DNA of 64,000 bases, from contig JAJKFH010004137.1 of NCBI GenBank assembly GCA_023333565.1, positions 1 to 64,000 on the forward strand, read 5' to 3'. The notes under the pieces were generated by a model. The model worked only from the letters and a program-made list of their open reading frames with translations, was not told the origin of the DNA and made no database searches. Shown one piece after another: positions 44,788-57,081 of the stretch. Position numbers and translations under genes: made by a program. The first letter of the stretch is position 1; every line of letters starts with the position of its first letter. The stretch comes from Puffinus mauretanicus (lineage: Eukaryota > Chordata > Aves > Procellariiformes > Procellariidae).

Positions 44788-47700
44788 GTGAGTCCGGGCG
44801 GGGCGTCCCGGAGCTCCCGCCGCGGCCGCAGGACCCGGGCCGAAGCCTCGGCTCCCGGCGGGTCTCGGGGCGGGGCGGCCGCGGCGGTGCCTCTGCCGGC
44901 CGCGCTCTTGCCGCCGGCCAGGGCCGCGGGGTCTGCCTGCTGACGGCCGCTTCGCCGGGGCGCGGGGAGCCCGCGGCTCCTCCTGGTGCTGCGGCGCAGG
45001 CCCCGGGTGCCGTGCCCGGCTCGCCTCGCACGCGGCGGGGGCTTCGCCCGCGCACTCGCCGCGCTGGCTGCAGCGGCAGGCGGCCGGTCCGAGGCGTGAG
45101 GGCTGGGCAGGCGGTGCGGTGGAAGGCGCTGGAGGCAGCGCCCGGAGGTTCGCTGGCGGCACGTCGGTTGCTGGGACTTAAATCTTTGTAACGCTGGAGC
45201 TCAGTCGTACAGCTTCATCTGACTGAGAACACGCGTAAGCATAGATAAGGCAGTTTTAAACTACTTTCATGTAAATGTATTTTTGTACGTTAAGAACACC
45301 TGCTTTTTTAAAAGCGACATTATTTATTCTGAAGGACCATTTTTTCATACAAGCACAAGATTGGACATCGCCTACCTGTAGTGCTAGTTTAAATCATTTC
45401 TCTTCGTTACTAGGATATAAACAGCTGTGAGATCCAGAAGAAAAACTGCATATGGCTCATGGTAACACATGAAATGTGCATCAAAGACGATGTGGTAAGA
45501 GGACAATATGATATAACTTGTGTATTTATTTAATGTAATGTTCCTAATGTCATGGAAAACATGTCATGTAAAATATAAAGAAATTTTTAGGTTTTTTATT
45601 CCTGTTACTGAGATGAAGTGACACTCTAATTTCAAAATGAACTTTTCTCTAGGTGTTCTTAATAATTCTTAAGACCTGTTTTGAAGAGAATGCTTTTAAG
45701 CTTAATACCAAATTCTCTGCATAGTTGTAAATGCAGCTAATATGAAACTTGAATAATTTCTTACTGTCTGGAGTCACATAATCACCACATCACAATAGCT
45801 CAACAAGAAGTCAGTAATTACTATTGCTTCTTTAGCAGAAGACTGTCTTTCAAAAAACGATTTCTGAAAATCTAAGGTACAGTGATTCTTATTTTTTCAA
45901 AGCCCTTTCCTTATTCAGAATAAGCGGAAATAATGCTTTTCTAAGCAAGTGTTCTTCCTTTCATGAAAGATTACTGTTAGTATAACAATTTATTTTTCAT
46001 TTCTGCAGCATTTTATCTGCTCTTTGTTTTCCCTTCTTGTTGGATAGCTAGCAAGGTATCAGCTGGATAGATTTGATTTAAAAGCCTTCCTATCCAAAAG
46101 TAACATAAGCTTAATTTCTGTAGAATACTTCCTGGTCTTTGGACAGTGACGACCTAATCATTAGCAGACTACGCTAGGCTAAATGAAAACAGTATATTCT
46201 TTGCTAATACCGAAGTAATGATTGCTGTATGAAGCTAGGCATTTTTCTAGTAAAAGTTCTGTGTCAGGCGGCATCTGAGATGATGCTTACTCAAGCAGCA
46301 ACATTCCTGCAGGACACAGATGCAGGATGATGTGGCCTTTATCCCGTTCTCCGACAATTAGAGCCTGACATACACATTAATGCAGTAATTGTAATACCTC
46401 TTTCAGAATGGGTCGGTTGTGATTAACAAATATTTTGTGTTGTCCTCGTTAACTGTTTCATAAGCTATGGCCATTCTTGCTTTGTTGTTTTGGTCAGCAA
46501 TTCCAGAAGCAACCAAAATGAATTCCTTTGTTTCCATTAAATGTAGATGTGTTCAGGTAAGCATGCCAGTGAGCAAGTTCGTTTTGTGTGTAATGACTCC
46601 TTCAAGACAGTTAAAACTGCCTTGAGCTAAAAAAAAACATCTTGAATTTAAAACTACCTTAAGCCCAGCTTGCTGCGCTAACAGCCTTTCATTTACAGAC
46701 AGACACCTGAAACTAGTGTAACAGTGAATCTCTTACACTGCATTTTTAATTTAGTATCTTAAAATCCTCTGAAATTTAAAAAAACAATTATAGTGGAGGT
46801 TTTTTAGTATGCTTTCAAAATAATCTGCTCTCTGCATGCATCTCTTTGTCCCAAAAAAAGAAGCGGTTACAAGGTCAAAATTCTCTCATTCAATTCATAG
46901 CTCACTTACCATATGCATACATTCTAACACATGCACAAAAAAACTCCTCCAAAATATTTGTCTCTGTTAGTATTTGTTCTAGCAAAGCAGAGCTTGCTGA
47001 AATCTCCATCAGCAAATTTCAGGCTGAGTAGGACACAGTAGGTTGTTGACTCTTACGAGAGGAAATACTCTGATTTTTCCTGTTCTTTTTAACAGGTAGA
47101 TGGGATTTTTTTTCATGCATGAATTGCAAGTGTAAAAAAATGTCTCTGATTAATTTTTAAACTACCATACTGTAATGTATGGTAAAGCTTTGTTAGTGCA
47201 GTATTTAGGAAATGAGAAGGGAAGTCAGGATCTTGTATGCTATGTGTTGTGCTGTTTGGCTGTCAGATCATTTGACCTCGCTGCATATATTAACTTCAAC
47301 AATATGAACATAGGATATTTGTTTTATAATTTATTTTTATCCCTTTATCCTCCCAATGCTTAGAGAAAAAGCATCATATATTACGAAGTACCTCTTTGCA
47401 AGGTTATTGATATGACACAAATATGATCTCATAATACACAATAGCGTAAAACTGAAATGGTGTACTTTTTTTCTTTGACGCACATCTCAACCACCTTCCA
47501 CTTTGGATTTTTGGATGTATGTACACCATACAGCTTGGCCAGCTGCCGTTTAATACTTCAAGATGGGCGTGTGCAGAGCGTTAGCTTCTACCAGGACCTT
47601 TGCAGCGTAGTTCTGTCCACATGTCTGTATGGACAGACCTGCAAGATATGCCACCAGCTGCTGGTTTTGCGTATTGCTGACAAACCTTCCAGATGTCCAG

Positions 47701-50700
47701 CTTGAGTGTCAGTACAGCCTCTCTCATGAGCAAGGTGTCGTCTCATCCCTTTCTCGTGAGCAGGTTTTGCCGAATGCAGGGGGCTGTGCACTGCCCTCGT
47801 CAGACTGTAACTTACAGCCGAGCTAGTAACGTGACTGCTGTGCAGCGTTGCAGTGAAAGCGTTTGCTGTAGTACCAACATACACTCTTTCTAGAACAAGG
47901 GCTGCGTTCTGCGTTACTGTAAACGTGCTGCCGTGGTCAGTCATTAAACGCAGTCAGTTGTTTTCCGCTTCCTATCACTTTAGCGATTGCTCCTGTGTTT
48001 GGAATAGAGGGGTTTTCGTTTGTGTGAGCTTTTTTACATATCGCTGCCAGGTACTTTCTGTCATTTCATGACAGCAATTAGACTTTGACTCTTTAGAGAT
48101 GAGGGGCCTAATCCTATTCCCATTGGGTGTTTTCCCACTAGCTTTACTGGGAGCAAATCAGGGTCTCAGACTTTCTATTAAGAAAGTTGCTTTCAGTATT
48201 TCCCTATTAAATTGAGTTTGCAGGAAATTAATGATTTAGATGCAGTAAGATAGTAAAAAACCTTTACTGAAAATATTTTGTTCCATTAATAAGCTTTTTG
48301 AGGAAACAAGTATTGTAAGACAGCTTTGAGGCAGTACTAGTGTGCATAGATGATTTCAGCCAGTATGACTTTCTTAACTAGTTGTATTCTTGCTTCTAGA
48401 GTATCTGCTAAATTACTTAGCCTTTTCACAGAAACAGAAACCCTTAAAAACGCCTTCACCGATATCACACACGCTGATCGCAGCTAATAATGTGTTCTCT
48501 GTTATAATACTTGTCTCGGAGACAAGTCTGTCTAACTTGGCTTCCAAACACAATGGATGCCGATCATTTTGCTGAGGCAGGACACTGTATTGCTCAGAGG
48601 CTAGAACAGAGTCCTCAAACATGGAAAAGCATCTGAAAAGGGATCTCAGAAACGTGCCTGAAAAGGGAACACAGGCGTCCGTGGCAGGTCCCAGCCTGTG
48701 TTACGCGCCATGAGTGCTGACTGCTGCGTGTATCTATTCCTGCTGAAATCAGCAGAGCCCAGGCAGACACTGCACAATGCGGGGGCCTCAGGAGCGGACA
48801 CAGCCAGCCTTGTGCAGGGCTGCGGAGAGAAACCGCACGAACTCTGCGGAGCCCAGCTTTGGATAAGAAAGCTGTTTGACTGTGCTAGCACGCTCTCAGG
48901 CAGGGTGAATTCACCTCAGTGGAGCACTGTGTCAACACAGCTCATTCCCAGGCCCAAGCAAACGCTAAATAAGTTAGCTTAGGTATTTCTGTACAACACT
49001 GCATTATGCAATGTTGATCGTTTCTGTTTCTCATCAGCTTTAGCACAGCTGTGGTTACTTGGGCATTTTTTAAAATCTAGCGCATAAATTACAAACTTAG
49101 CCATTCAGAAAGACCTGCTTTCAACTTAAAATAAGAACATTTATGGAGGAGATGCTGCATAAATACATTTAAATACTTTTCAGTGTTTAAAGGAAAGGAG
49201 AGAGTGTTACTTCAGCAGTTTTCTTTTATGCCATTGTGTCTTAAAAAAACATATGAATTTAATTATTTCCTGAAGATTTTATTGAATATTTTCATTTTAC
49301 AAGAAAGATGAGAAGGGCTAGACAAAACAACAAAGTATGGGAAAACAGCTGAAATTTCTCAAGTTAACACAGCAAATTTTTTAGTGCTGTGAATTGAGCA
49401 AGTGAAGGTGAACAAGAAGGGGGGGCAAATAGTGCTTATGATTAATCAATCATACAATGAAATAAGTAATATAACTGCCTCCAAGCAACCCTTCTGAATG
49501 GAAGAAAGTAATATTGGCCCTTAAGATTTCTCTGCATAAAGATAGCATAGAAAAGTAGAGAAATTGTAATAGTAAGCCATGCAGAATGTCACATAGCTTT
49601 CCCCACACTCGCAAGTCCAGGAAAAACTGCCACTAGCATCTCAGTCTTCTAGCAGAATTGAGGGGTCTGAAGGTAATTTCTTGAATTTAGTAATTATAAA
49701 GTTAGTTCATTTTTTTTTTCTTGTCTTGTGGGTTTATGCCTCTAATTTCAACTTCTGATTTTTTTTTAACTTTTATACAGTAGGCTATGCATTATTATTT
49801 AAAGTAGGGTTAAAATGTGATCAAGTATGTTAGCCATGAATGTAATCTGCTGAACCCCAGAACATTTTCTGAAGTTGAGGAATGTACTTCAGAAACTAAA
49901 TGTCTTTGATTTTAAAGAACAGTTAAAAAATAAAACCAAAACTATTCAGGTTTCATCTGATTGCAGTAAAACAGTCCTCTTCCCATGCTGTACTGACTGT
50001 ATCGATTCGTTTGAATGTACAAAGAAATAAACAGGGAAGCGCACTTTTTCAAGTTTTTAAAGTCTATCATGGAAATCCATGGAGTTTCTATGTATTATAA
50101 GCAATGAAAAATCAAAAGCAGCTGAATAAACCTGATTGCTTGTAACTCGTTTGCTGCATTTAATGCTTGTTTCACACACTGACTAGCTACTGTTTTCTTT
50201 TTTTTTTTTTTTGGTAGTGACAGTACACACTTGCAGTATTAATATAAATATTTTGGTGTATTTTCCAGATGACAGCACTAGAGAAAGCCACTGGTGACGT
50301 TGTGCTCAAGTTTGAACCATTTGTTCTTCATGTGCTATGTCAAGAGCTGCAAGACGCACAGCTTCTGGTAAAATTACATCAAGTAACAATGTCACATTGT
50401 TGTTCTGTTATATTCCTTGCTGTAAAAGTATTGGCTCCTGAGTAAGCTTTAACACTTAAGAACAGTCCCAGATGTGCTCTATGTTTAATAAGTAGGGTAG
50501 TAAAAGTAAGCTGATGAAGAAAACACAGCTTTAAAATGAGTACAGATTTTGCTGTACTTCTTGGAAAACAAAATTACTCAACTACAATTCAGTGTTCGAG
50601 CTGAAGCAGGTAGCCTGGTAAAAAAATTTGCCCGGTGAGCCTGGGTTGCTTTCGCTGGCTGAAAGTGATGCTTTTTTAGATGTCATTTTGCTACCAGCCA

Positions 50701-52733
50701 GGCCATTTGACTCTGGTGTCTCAACTAATTGAGTAGTACCTTTGCCTTCTGCTTTTCCAGAATGATTCTGGAGAGTAGTGCACGATGGGTTTGTTCCTTC
50801 ATTAATGTAGAAGAGAGTTGATTAGCGTCTTTTATAGTACTGCTGCACTTTTAGCTACAAAAGTGTTGCACAACTGTCCTTTGTGGTTACCAGCTCTTCA
50901 AGGTAAAGTAGTACAGTGCCCGGTGAGATGTTCATGTCCCATCTGCACTAATGGATTAAGATTAGACAATCAAGATCGACTGTGGTTCTTTGAAAACTAA
51001 CCACAATTTGTGATGCTATGTGGGTTTGATCTTAAAAACATTTTAATGTAACTATTATTGCATTAATTTGGGGAGATGGTTTTGAATAAGTTTTTTTGCA
51101 AAACTGAGATTATAAACTGCACTGCAACCCATCCATAATTATTTCTTGCTGTGAAAGTATATAAAACCTGTTTAAGGCATTTATTTGTTCTGCAGCATTC
51201 AGTGGCTATCGATTCTGGGTTCAGGAACTCTGGTATTACCATTGGCAGAGGAGGAAAAATTATGATGGTAAGGACTTTTCTACTTACCTGTAAGGAATGT
51301 AACAAAATCATATTGTTACTGTTAACTTTTATTTTTTTTTACGAGCCAAGATCTGAATTGTAATGTGATTGACTGCTATCACAGGGCATGCTGTAGCAAA
51401 AAAAACCTTTCTGCTTTAGTGACAGCAAACTAACCAATTGTGTGGATAAGTGTTTTTTTCCCTGTAATGAACTCCCCATATTATTTAAATAACCTTCATA
51501 AAATAAAAAAAACTTTATTCTAGATAAATCCTTCTCTGTGTGTTTTTAGGCTGTCTGGAGCACTCATTGCTTAGAAGTTCCATTGAGCCACAAGGGGAAA
51601 TTAATGGTCTCTGAAGAATATATTGAATTTCTGATACATGTAGCTAATCGTAAAATGGAAGAAAACACAAGGAGGATTGACAGGTTTGTAAGAGTACACC
51701 AATCCTATTCATGACATCTAAATCCAAAAGTGAGAGAGGTTATGTTAAAAAAAAAAAAACCACAACCAACCAAAACCAGACAACCCCCCCGAAGTCTAAA
51801 ATACAATTGCAATTAATTTTTTGAGCTCTGAAGACTATAAACCGTTTAAACGAAAACCTATACACAACATGAGTTTGCAGACTGTCTTTGTTACTGATGT
51901 TACTGAGTAGGGTTTAAGTTTCTTTTTCTAATGATAACAGCATTTGTTATTCTAACACAGTAACCATTTCAGAAGTATTCAGATTGCAGTGCACACTTTA
52001 ATCCACTAAATGCTTTGTATAGTTTCCAAAACTGATGATTTATGAAGGCGGTGGAAGGTTACACACACTTTGGGTCTTTACGTTTGTCTCCAGCTGAGGA
52101 ACAGAATAGGCAGAAGAGCCAAAGAGCTTGAGGATCAAAAGGACGCTGGAGAGACACCTACACCTACTAAGACCAGTTCCTTTTTGTATGTCCATTGAAA
52201 ATCTCTGTAGTTGTTAAAGTTAAAAGTAATTTGTAATAGTAGCAATCCATCTGACCATTAATGCTATCATTCATCAGATGTTTAACCTGATACCATTTTA
52301 TAATTACAAAGAGAAGTGGCATGGCATACACAAGGAGGCATGCTGGTATTTCTAATTTTTCTTCCAGTATTGGCTAGAACATTTCAATGTTAGTAACGAT
52401 TTTCTTCTCTTAGCACATTTTGATTATATTACAAAAGCATTAGTTTCTCAGAGTAGTCTTGCAGATCCTGAGCAAACCTACAAAAATAATAACTACACAA
52501 TTGTTTCTAGATTCTACAAACGCTTAGAGTTAGCTTTGAAAACCGCTGTCAGTGCGAACAACTCTCCCTCAGAGGAGACGGAGAAGAATCGCTCTGTGTA
52601 TATTCACAGAAGAAAGAGAAAGACCATTCAAGAACAAGATGTACACACCTTTCCAAAGGGTCCCAATGAAGAATTGGAGCCTGAGGATGATACAGAAAGC
52701 AATCTTGCTATTTTTGCTGAAATCATGATATAG
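44587..52733 (+). CDS. TYW3: tRNA wybutosine-synthesizing protein 3, 269 aa
   Basis: Exons: 44587-44787, 45414-45494, 50269-50367, 51196-51267, 51550-51683, 52511-52733 (TAG 52731-52733). All junctions are GT-AG and in frame. TYW3 is an S-adenosylmethionine-dependent methyltransferase that methylates the tricyclic base made from G37 of tRNA-Phe, after TYW1 and TYW2 and before TYW4 in wybutosine synthesis. Family motifs: RKGALDE (29-35), [13 protein letters not shown] (49-61), the [11 protein letters not shown] segment, [46 protein letters not shown], and KMEEN..RI.RFY. The acidic C-terminus ([10 protein letters not shown]) is as expected. It is about ten residues longer than human. Trp154 stands where I recall arginine in human TYW3. 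ATG context GTCGCCATGG is favourable. Confidence 0.96.
45414..45494 (+). CDS. TYW3: TYW3 exon 2
   Basis: 81 nt, phase 0, acceptor ACTAG, donor GTAAGA. Encodes [20 protein letters not shown] and MCIKDDV. Confidence 0.96.
45495..50268. other. TYW3 intron 2
   Basis: 4.8 kb of unique DNA. Open frames at 47.5-47.95 and 48.65-48.98 kb show no splice context or family resemblance. No transposon recognised. Introns 1 (44,788-45,413), 3 (50,368-51,195) and 5 (51,684-52,510) are plain. Confidence 0.6.
50269..50367 (+). CDS. TYW3: TYW3 exon 3
   Basis: 99 nt, phase 0, acceptor TTCCAG, donor GTAAAA. Encodes [20 protein letters not shown]. It follows the longest TYW3 intron (4.8 kb). Confidence 0.97.
51196..51267 (+). 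CDS. TYW3: TYW3 exon 4
   Basis: 72 nt, phase 0, acceptor CTGCAG, donor GTAAGG. Encodes [20 protein letters not shown] and KIMM, a conserved family block. Confidence 0.97.
51550..51683 (+). CDS. TYW3: TYW3 exon 5
   Basis: 134 nt, acceptor TTTTAG, donor GTTTGT, leaves in phase 2. Starts [20 protein letters not shown]; the Trp (codon TGG, residue 154) is unexpected. Confidence 0.96.
52511..52733 (+). CDS. TYW3: TYW3 exon 6 (coding part)
   Basis: 223 nt, acceptor TTCTAG. Encodes the helical [10 protein letters not shown] start, a basic HRRKRK stretch and the acidic tail, stopping at TAG 52731-52733. Confidence 0.95.
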
Positions 52734-53590
52734 ACTAAGGCATTTGAAAGCAAATGGCAAACTGAATAATAATTGTAATGCTCTTTGTAAGAGACACAGA
52801 TACCGCTCTGTTCTAAGTAGTAACACTCTCATGGACCAGAAAAAAAGGTAATGAAATGGAATTGTGAACAGGTTTAATACCACAGAAGCACAGAGAACAA
52901 AACCTTAGAATGTTTTGGGTTTTTTTTTTAACAGCGCTGTTGAATTAACAGTCTTTTACTGTGTCTGTCAGTTATCACAGAAATAACTGGTTTGCTACAG
53001 CCTTTGGCCATGTTCTCTACAGAAGCATTTTATTTGCAAACTGGGTTTAGGCCTGATGTTTGCAGAGCAGAGAAACTCTAAAAACTAGGTTGTTATCCGT
53101 GAAGATTTTTAATTTCTGTAGGACCTCTGCAAAACAGTGTGCACCAATATAGCTGGCCCTTTCAAAACAACACAAAGCCACATATTATTCAGCTGAAGAA
53201 CAGTACCTGGTGTGGAGGTTAGAACAGAAGAGTAGAAGTTGCGTACTGCTCTATGCCGGCTTCAGCCGGATGCGTCCAGGATCCTTCTGGCTGTTGCACC
53301 GGGCAGCAAAGTTGATGCCATTTTCCTGCACTTTACTGTGTTTCAGACTCCAGCCCCACTGTGTTCATGTGTTCTGCTTCCCTTGGCCAGCAGCCATTAA
53401 GTGTTATTTTTCTTTGCATCTTTTGGCCAATTCTGTATGCTGATAGTTCGTTAGCTCACATACCATTCTGTGTGGCCAGCACCCAGCTTCAGTTCCAGCT
53501 GTTGGCAGAAAGTCAACCAAAGTGTACAGTAACGGGCTTTCTTACCAGGCTATAACCACTGACATACAATAAATGTTAAATATAAAACAG
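52734..53590 (+). other. TYW3: TYW3 3'UTR (inferred)
   Basis: Follows the stop codon and reaches the first canonical AATAAA at 53,568-53,573, with a T/G-rich stretch (TGTGATGATTTG) shortly after. The extent is inferred from that signal. Confidence 0.55.
53568..53573 (+). terminator. TYW3: Likely TYW3 polyadenylation signal
   Basis: AATAAA 835 nt after the stop codon, followed within 20-30 nt by GT-rich sequence. Confidence 0.55.
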
Positions 53591-56476
53591 TGTGATGATT
53601 TGCGCATTCTTATATTGTACCACTGGAAAAGTCAGTCCATACTTGCAGTGTATTTTTCAGAAAAATGGTGAATTTGTAAACTTTGGCAACAATGAATTCT
53701 GAGCCCTTCCTGTTATGACTGAGTGATGGCTAACACTGCAAAACAAGATCCTGACTGAAGGAAACGGTTTATTTGGTACAGTAACTCCCAGTTCATACAG
53801 GTCATTGTTTCCATTACATAAGCCTATGTCTTGGGGACATTTTAATTCCACTGTAAAAATTTGACATACTAGGTGGCAGCCAAAGGGAATAGTAATTGGG
53901 GGCTTCAAATAGATTCTGAAAGACCTGTTACGCTGTGTTTCCAGTAGCAGGCATGCCAAAACAAACAAACTTGAGCGTTTTGTGTTGCTTGTTTGTGTTA
54001 CTAACTTACAGCTTGAGCTGTTTGGTGTGCTTGCTTTCATCCTTTTTCTGGTGGCTTGAAAGAGCTCAGCACCTGGTTGGGGCATGGGAGAGTGGGAGGC
54101 CACACATTTCTGTCCTTGTCAGGAGATTGCAGTCGTGTCAAGTGAAGTGCCTTGGCTGTTGGCAGCGAGCACAAATTGAGCAAATAGCAGAAAGAGGAGG
54201 CTCTGCTACTCTCCTCCGCGGAGGGGGCGAGGCACTGGGGACAAATTTTGAAGGTTAAAGAACAGCTTGTGAGACCAAGTACATAAGATGTTGAAATACC
54301 ACAAGAAACCTTCAAGAGTAATATGCTGTATATGCTGTTCTCAAACCTCGTGCGTATTTGGGTGGACTAATCCTTGTTTAATTCTAACTGAACCGGGGGG
54401 CAGGGATCCTTTCTAATGCTGAAGAGCTGCTTGCTGGGAGGCGTGCGGCAAGCGCCCATCGCCTGGCAGGATCAGAGCGTGTGGCGTGGACGTGGTGGGG
54501 CCGCCGCAGCGGGGACATGGGTGAGCAAAGCCGGAGTCCCACGGTCCATGCGGCAGCAGGCACGCAGGTGGGAGCAGCCAAGGGTCCCCGCGGCAGGCCA
54601 ACGTGGCAGCAGCTCCGCGGGGCGTGGGGACGCGGCTTCAGCGGCACACTTACCAGAGCGGCGCCGGGGCCGGGGGCTTGCTTCAGGCCTCGGCAATCAC
54701 CAGTTTTCGTAGAGCTTCCTTTCCGTTCTGAGGCACAGCTGCGTTTCTTCAAACTGAGCTGAGGCAAAGCCCCAAAGCTTCCATGAACAAACAGCAACAT
54801 CTGCTTGGGTGCGGAGCGGTGGATCTCGCAGGCCAGCTACCCCGGCAAAGCCCTGGTGAGCTGCCGGCTGGCAGTCCCTGTCCCCATCCCCGCTGGGGGG
54901 GTCCCACCGTCCCCCAGGTCCTCAGGCAGCTCCTGCGTGCGAAGGAGGCAGTTGTTGCTTTTAAAAGCGGGGGGGTGGATTTCAGAGAGTTTGTTCAGAA
55001 CAGTCTGAACCATCTTCTGCATTTGAAGGAGTCCTGACAAGGTCTGGCGCTGGTCCGTTAGAAGTGACCACGAGTGACTGTAGATGCTGTTGATGAATGA
55101 GAGCAGTTTCCACACACCGTGCAGTGCTGTGGTCTTGCACAGGCGGGAAGATAAAATTCAGCACTGAAAAAGCAGAGATGCAAAGAGACCATTCCAGACT
55201 TCAGCCCCAGCCCAAAGAATTTTTGAGACAAGGAGGCCTGTTTCAGAATTCAGGGAAGGTTAACTTCCAAGCATGCACAGTCGTGAATGCACCTGTGTAA
55301 GGTGGGCAAGGGATCACAGATACTGATTTTGTGTATCAACCAGGACTTCGGTATGCTTTCAAGGGCAGAGGAGTGGGGCTATGTATTGGGAGGAAAGGGT
55401 ATTCAATGCAACTACTTCATTTTTTGGGAAGCTTTTTTTTTCTTTTACCTTTTTTTTTTAAATGCAATCCAAGCACTACAATAATAGCCCAAACCTTTAC
55501 AGTATGTAACAGCATGTACAGGATTTACGTTCTTAGAAATACAGTTTGTCAGAAACTGATGTGTGATATGATCCCACGTTCCTCTTAAAAATTATACCAA
55601 ATTCAGGAAGATTTTTTGACAGTTTTAACCTAGAAAGGTTACCCCAACTATTGCCATCTTGTTACTTTATACCTGTTACCTCCAATTATTGAAAACTGTT
55701 AGGGACCTCACACAAAAAAACAAAACAAGACCCTACAACAAGAAAAATAAACGGTCACATGATTCTCAGTGCAAGATTAGGGAATCATGTTACTTCAGTG
55801 CTTAAAATATTGCACAGTTTTTGTAAGGCTTTTCTAATTTTTTTAACCCCCCTAAGGGTTTCAGAGGGTGATACTGAGGTTGTGTTTCACTGTCCTGCAG
55901 CCATGCCAGGAAGGCGCAGAGCACCAGCACCGCCCTGCTCCACACACCACTACCCTTACTTGCTTATATACCAGGGATAACCACGAGGGGATAACCACGC
56001 TTTTCCCCAGTCTTACCCAAGTTTCACAAGTTCCTTTTGAGATTAATTTTGTCAAGCTGTGTTTTATTTCTAGCTCCTATAACTAATTCTGTTACACTTT
56101 AAATGCAATATTCAGCTGCAGAATACAGGCATCCCAGCAGACAGAAAGGCTACACGCAACAGGAGGCAGCAGCCTTTGGAAAGGTAATTCTGGGGTTCGT
56201 GAAGAAAAAATTACTGATATGCAACAAGATTCCTAAAATTGGCAAATCTTTACCATTTGTAAGTGTGCTTAGCCACTTAATTAACAAAAGGATATTTGCA
56301 GCCCAATTTTCATATTTGCTTTTGCTATGTTAAAATATTGGAACATTTAAAATGACAATTTCATTCACTTTGCATTCAGTTGTTTCTGGGGAGGCAGATG
56401 TATTCATTCACTCTAGTAACTGATCATCTTTTCTCACCCATAACAATTAGCATCCATACCAGAAAAATCACTTTAA
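53591..56476. other. Intergenic DNA downstream of TYW3
   Basis: A GC-richer patch at 54.4-55.0 kb holds overlapping open frames on both strands without family resemblance. The rest is AT-rich. No gene or transposon recognised. Confidence 0.5.
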
Positions 56477-56481
56477 GTTGT

Positions 56482-57076
56482 TGTGCTGGTTTTGGCTCGG
56501 ATAGAGTTAATTTTCTTCACAGTAGCTAGCATGGGGCTGTGTTTCGGATTTGTGCTGGAAACAGCGTTGATAACACAGGGATGTTTTCGTTACTGCTGAG
56601 CAGTGCTTGCACGGCGCCGGGGGCTGTTCTGCTCCTCAGCCTGCCCTGCCAGCGAGCAGGCTGGGGGTGCACAAGGAGCTGGGAGGGGACACAGCCAGGA
56701 CAGCTGACCCCAACGGAGCAAAGGGATATCCCACACCATATGGCATCACGCTCAGCATATAGAGCTGGGGGAAGAAGAAGGAAGGGGGGGGATGTTCACA
56801 GTGGTGGCGTTTGTCTTCCCAAGTCACCGCTACGCGTGATGGAGCCCTGCTGTCCTGGGGATGGCTGAACACCCGCCTGCCGATGGGAAGCAGTGAATGA
56901 ATTCCTTGTTTTGCTTTGCTTGCGTGCGCGGCTTTTGCTTTACTATTAAACTGCCTTTATCTCAGCCCACGAGTGTTCTCACTTTTACCCTTCCGATTCT
57001 CTCCCCCACCCCACTGGGGGGGAGTGAGCGAGCGGCTGGGTGGGGCTTGGTTGCCGGCTGGGGTTAAACCACGACA
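56482..57076 (+). mobile_element. Solo LTR with GTTGT target duplication
   Basis: 595 bp from TG to CA, flanked by GTTGT at 56,477-56,481 and 57,077-57,081. It shares the start (TGGTTTTGGCTCGGATAGAG), the GTTGATAACACA segment, ATTAAA at 56,945-56,950 and the U5 end (GGTTAAACCACGACA) with the ERV LTRs, but the U3 differs strongly, so it belongs to a related subfamily. No internal sequence remains, as after LTR-LTR recombination. Confidence 0.93.
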
Positions 57077-57081
57077 GTTGT

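Larger units (their letters stand above)
43080..45170. promoter_or_regulatory. CpG island with CRYZ/TYW3 bidirectional promoter
   Basis: About 2 kb of very CpG-rich DNA between the divergent genes CRYZ (minus) and TYW3 (plus, ATG 44,587). Several GGGGCGGGG-type Sp1 boxes lie at 44,450-44,580, and no TATA box is visible. A plausible CRYZ non-coding exon 1 donor is at 44,389-44,390, so the two transcription starts probably lie within 200 bp of each other. Long open frames on both strands here are composition artefacts. Confidence 0.7.

Noticed and set aside
43212..45191. 659-codon open frame across the CpG island
   Set aside because: It runs through the minisatellite, the likely promoter and TYW3 exon 1 in another frame. 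Equally long frames exist on the other strand. GC-rich DNA has few stop codons.
53657..55588. Clusters of short frames downstream of TYW3
   Set aside because: No family resemblance, no paired splice sites, and frames on both strands.
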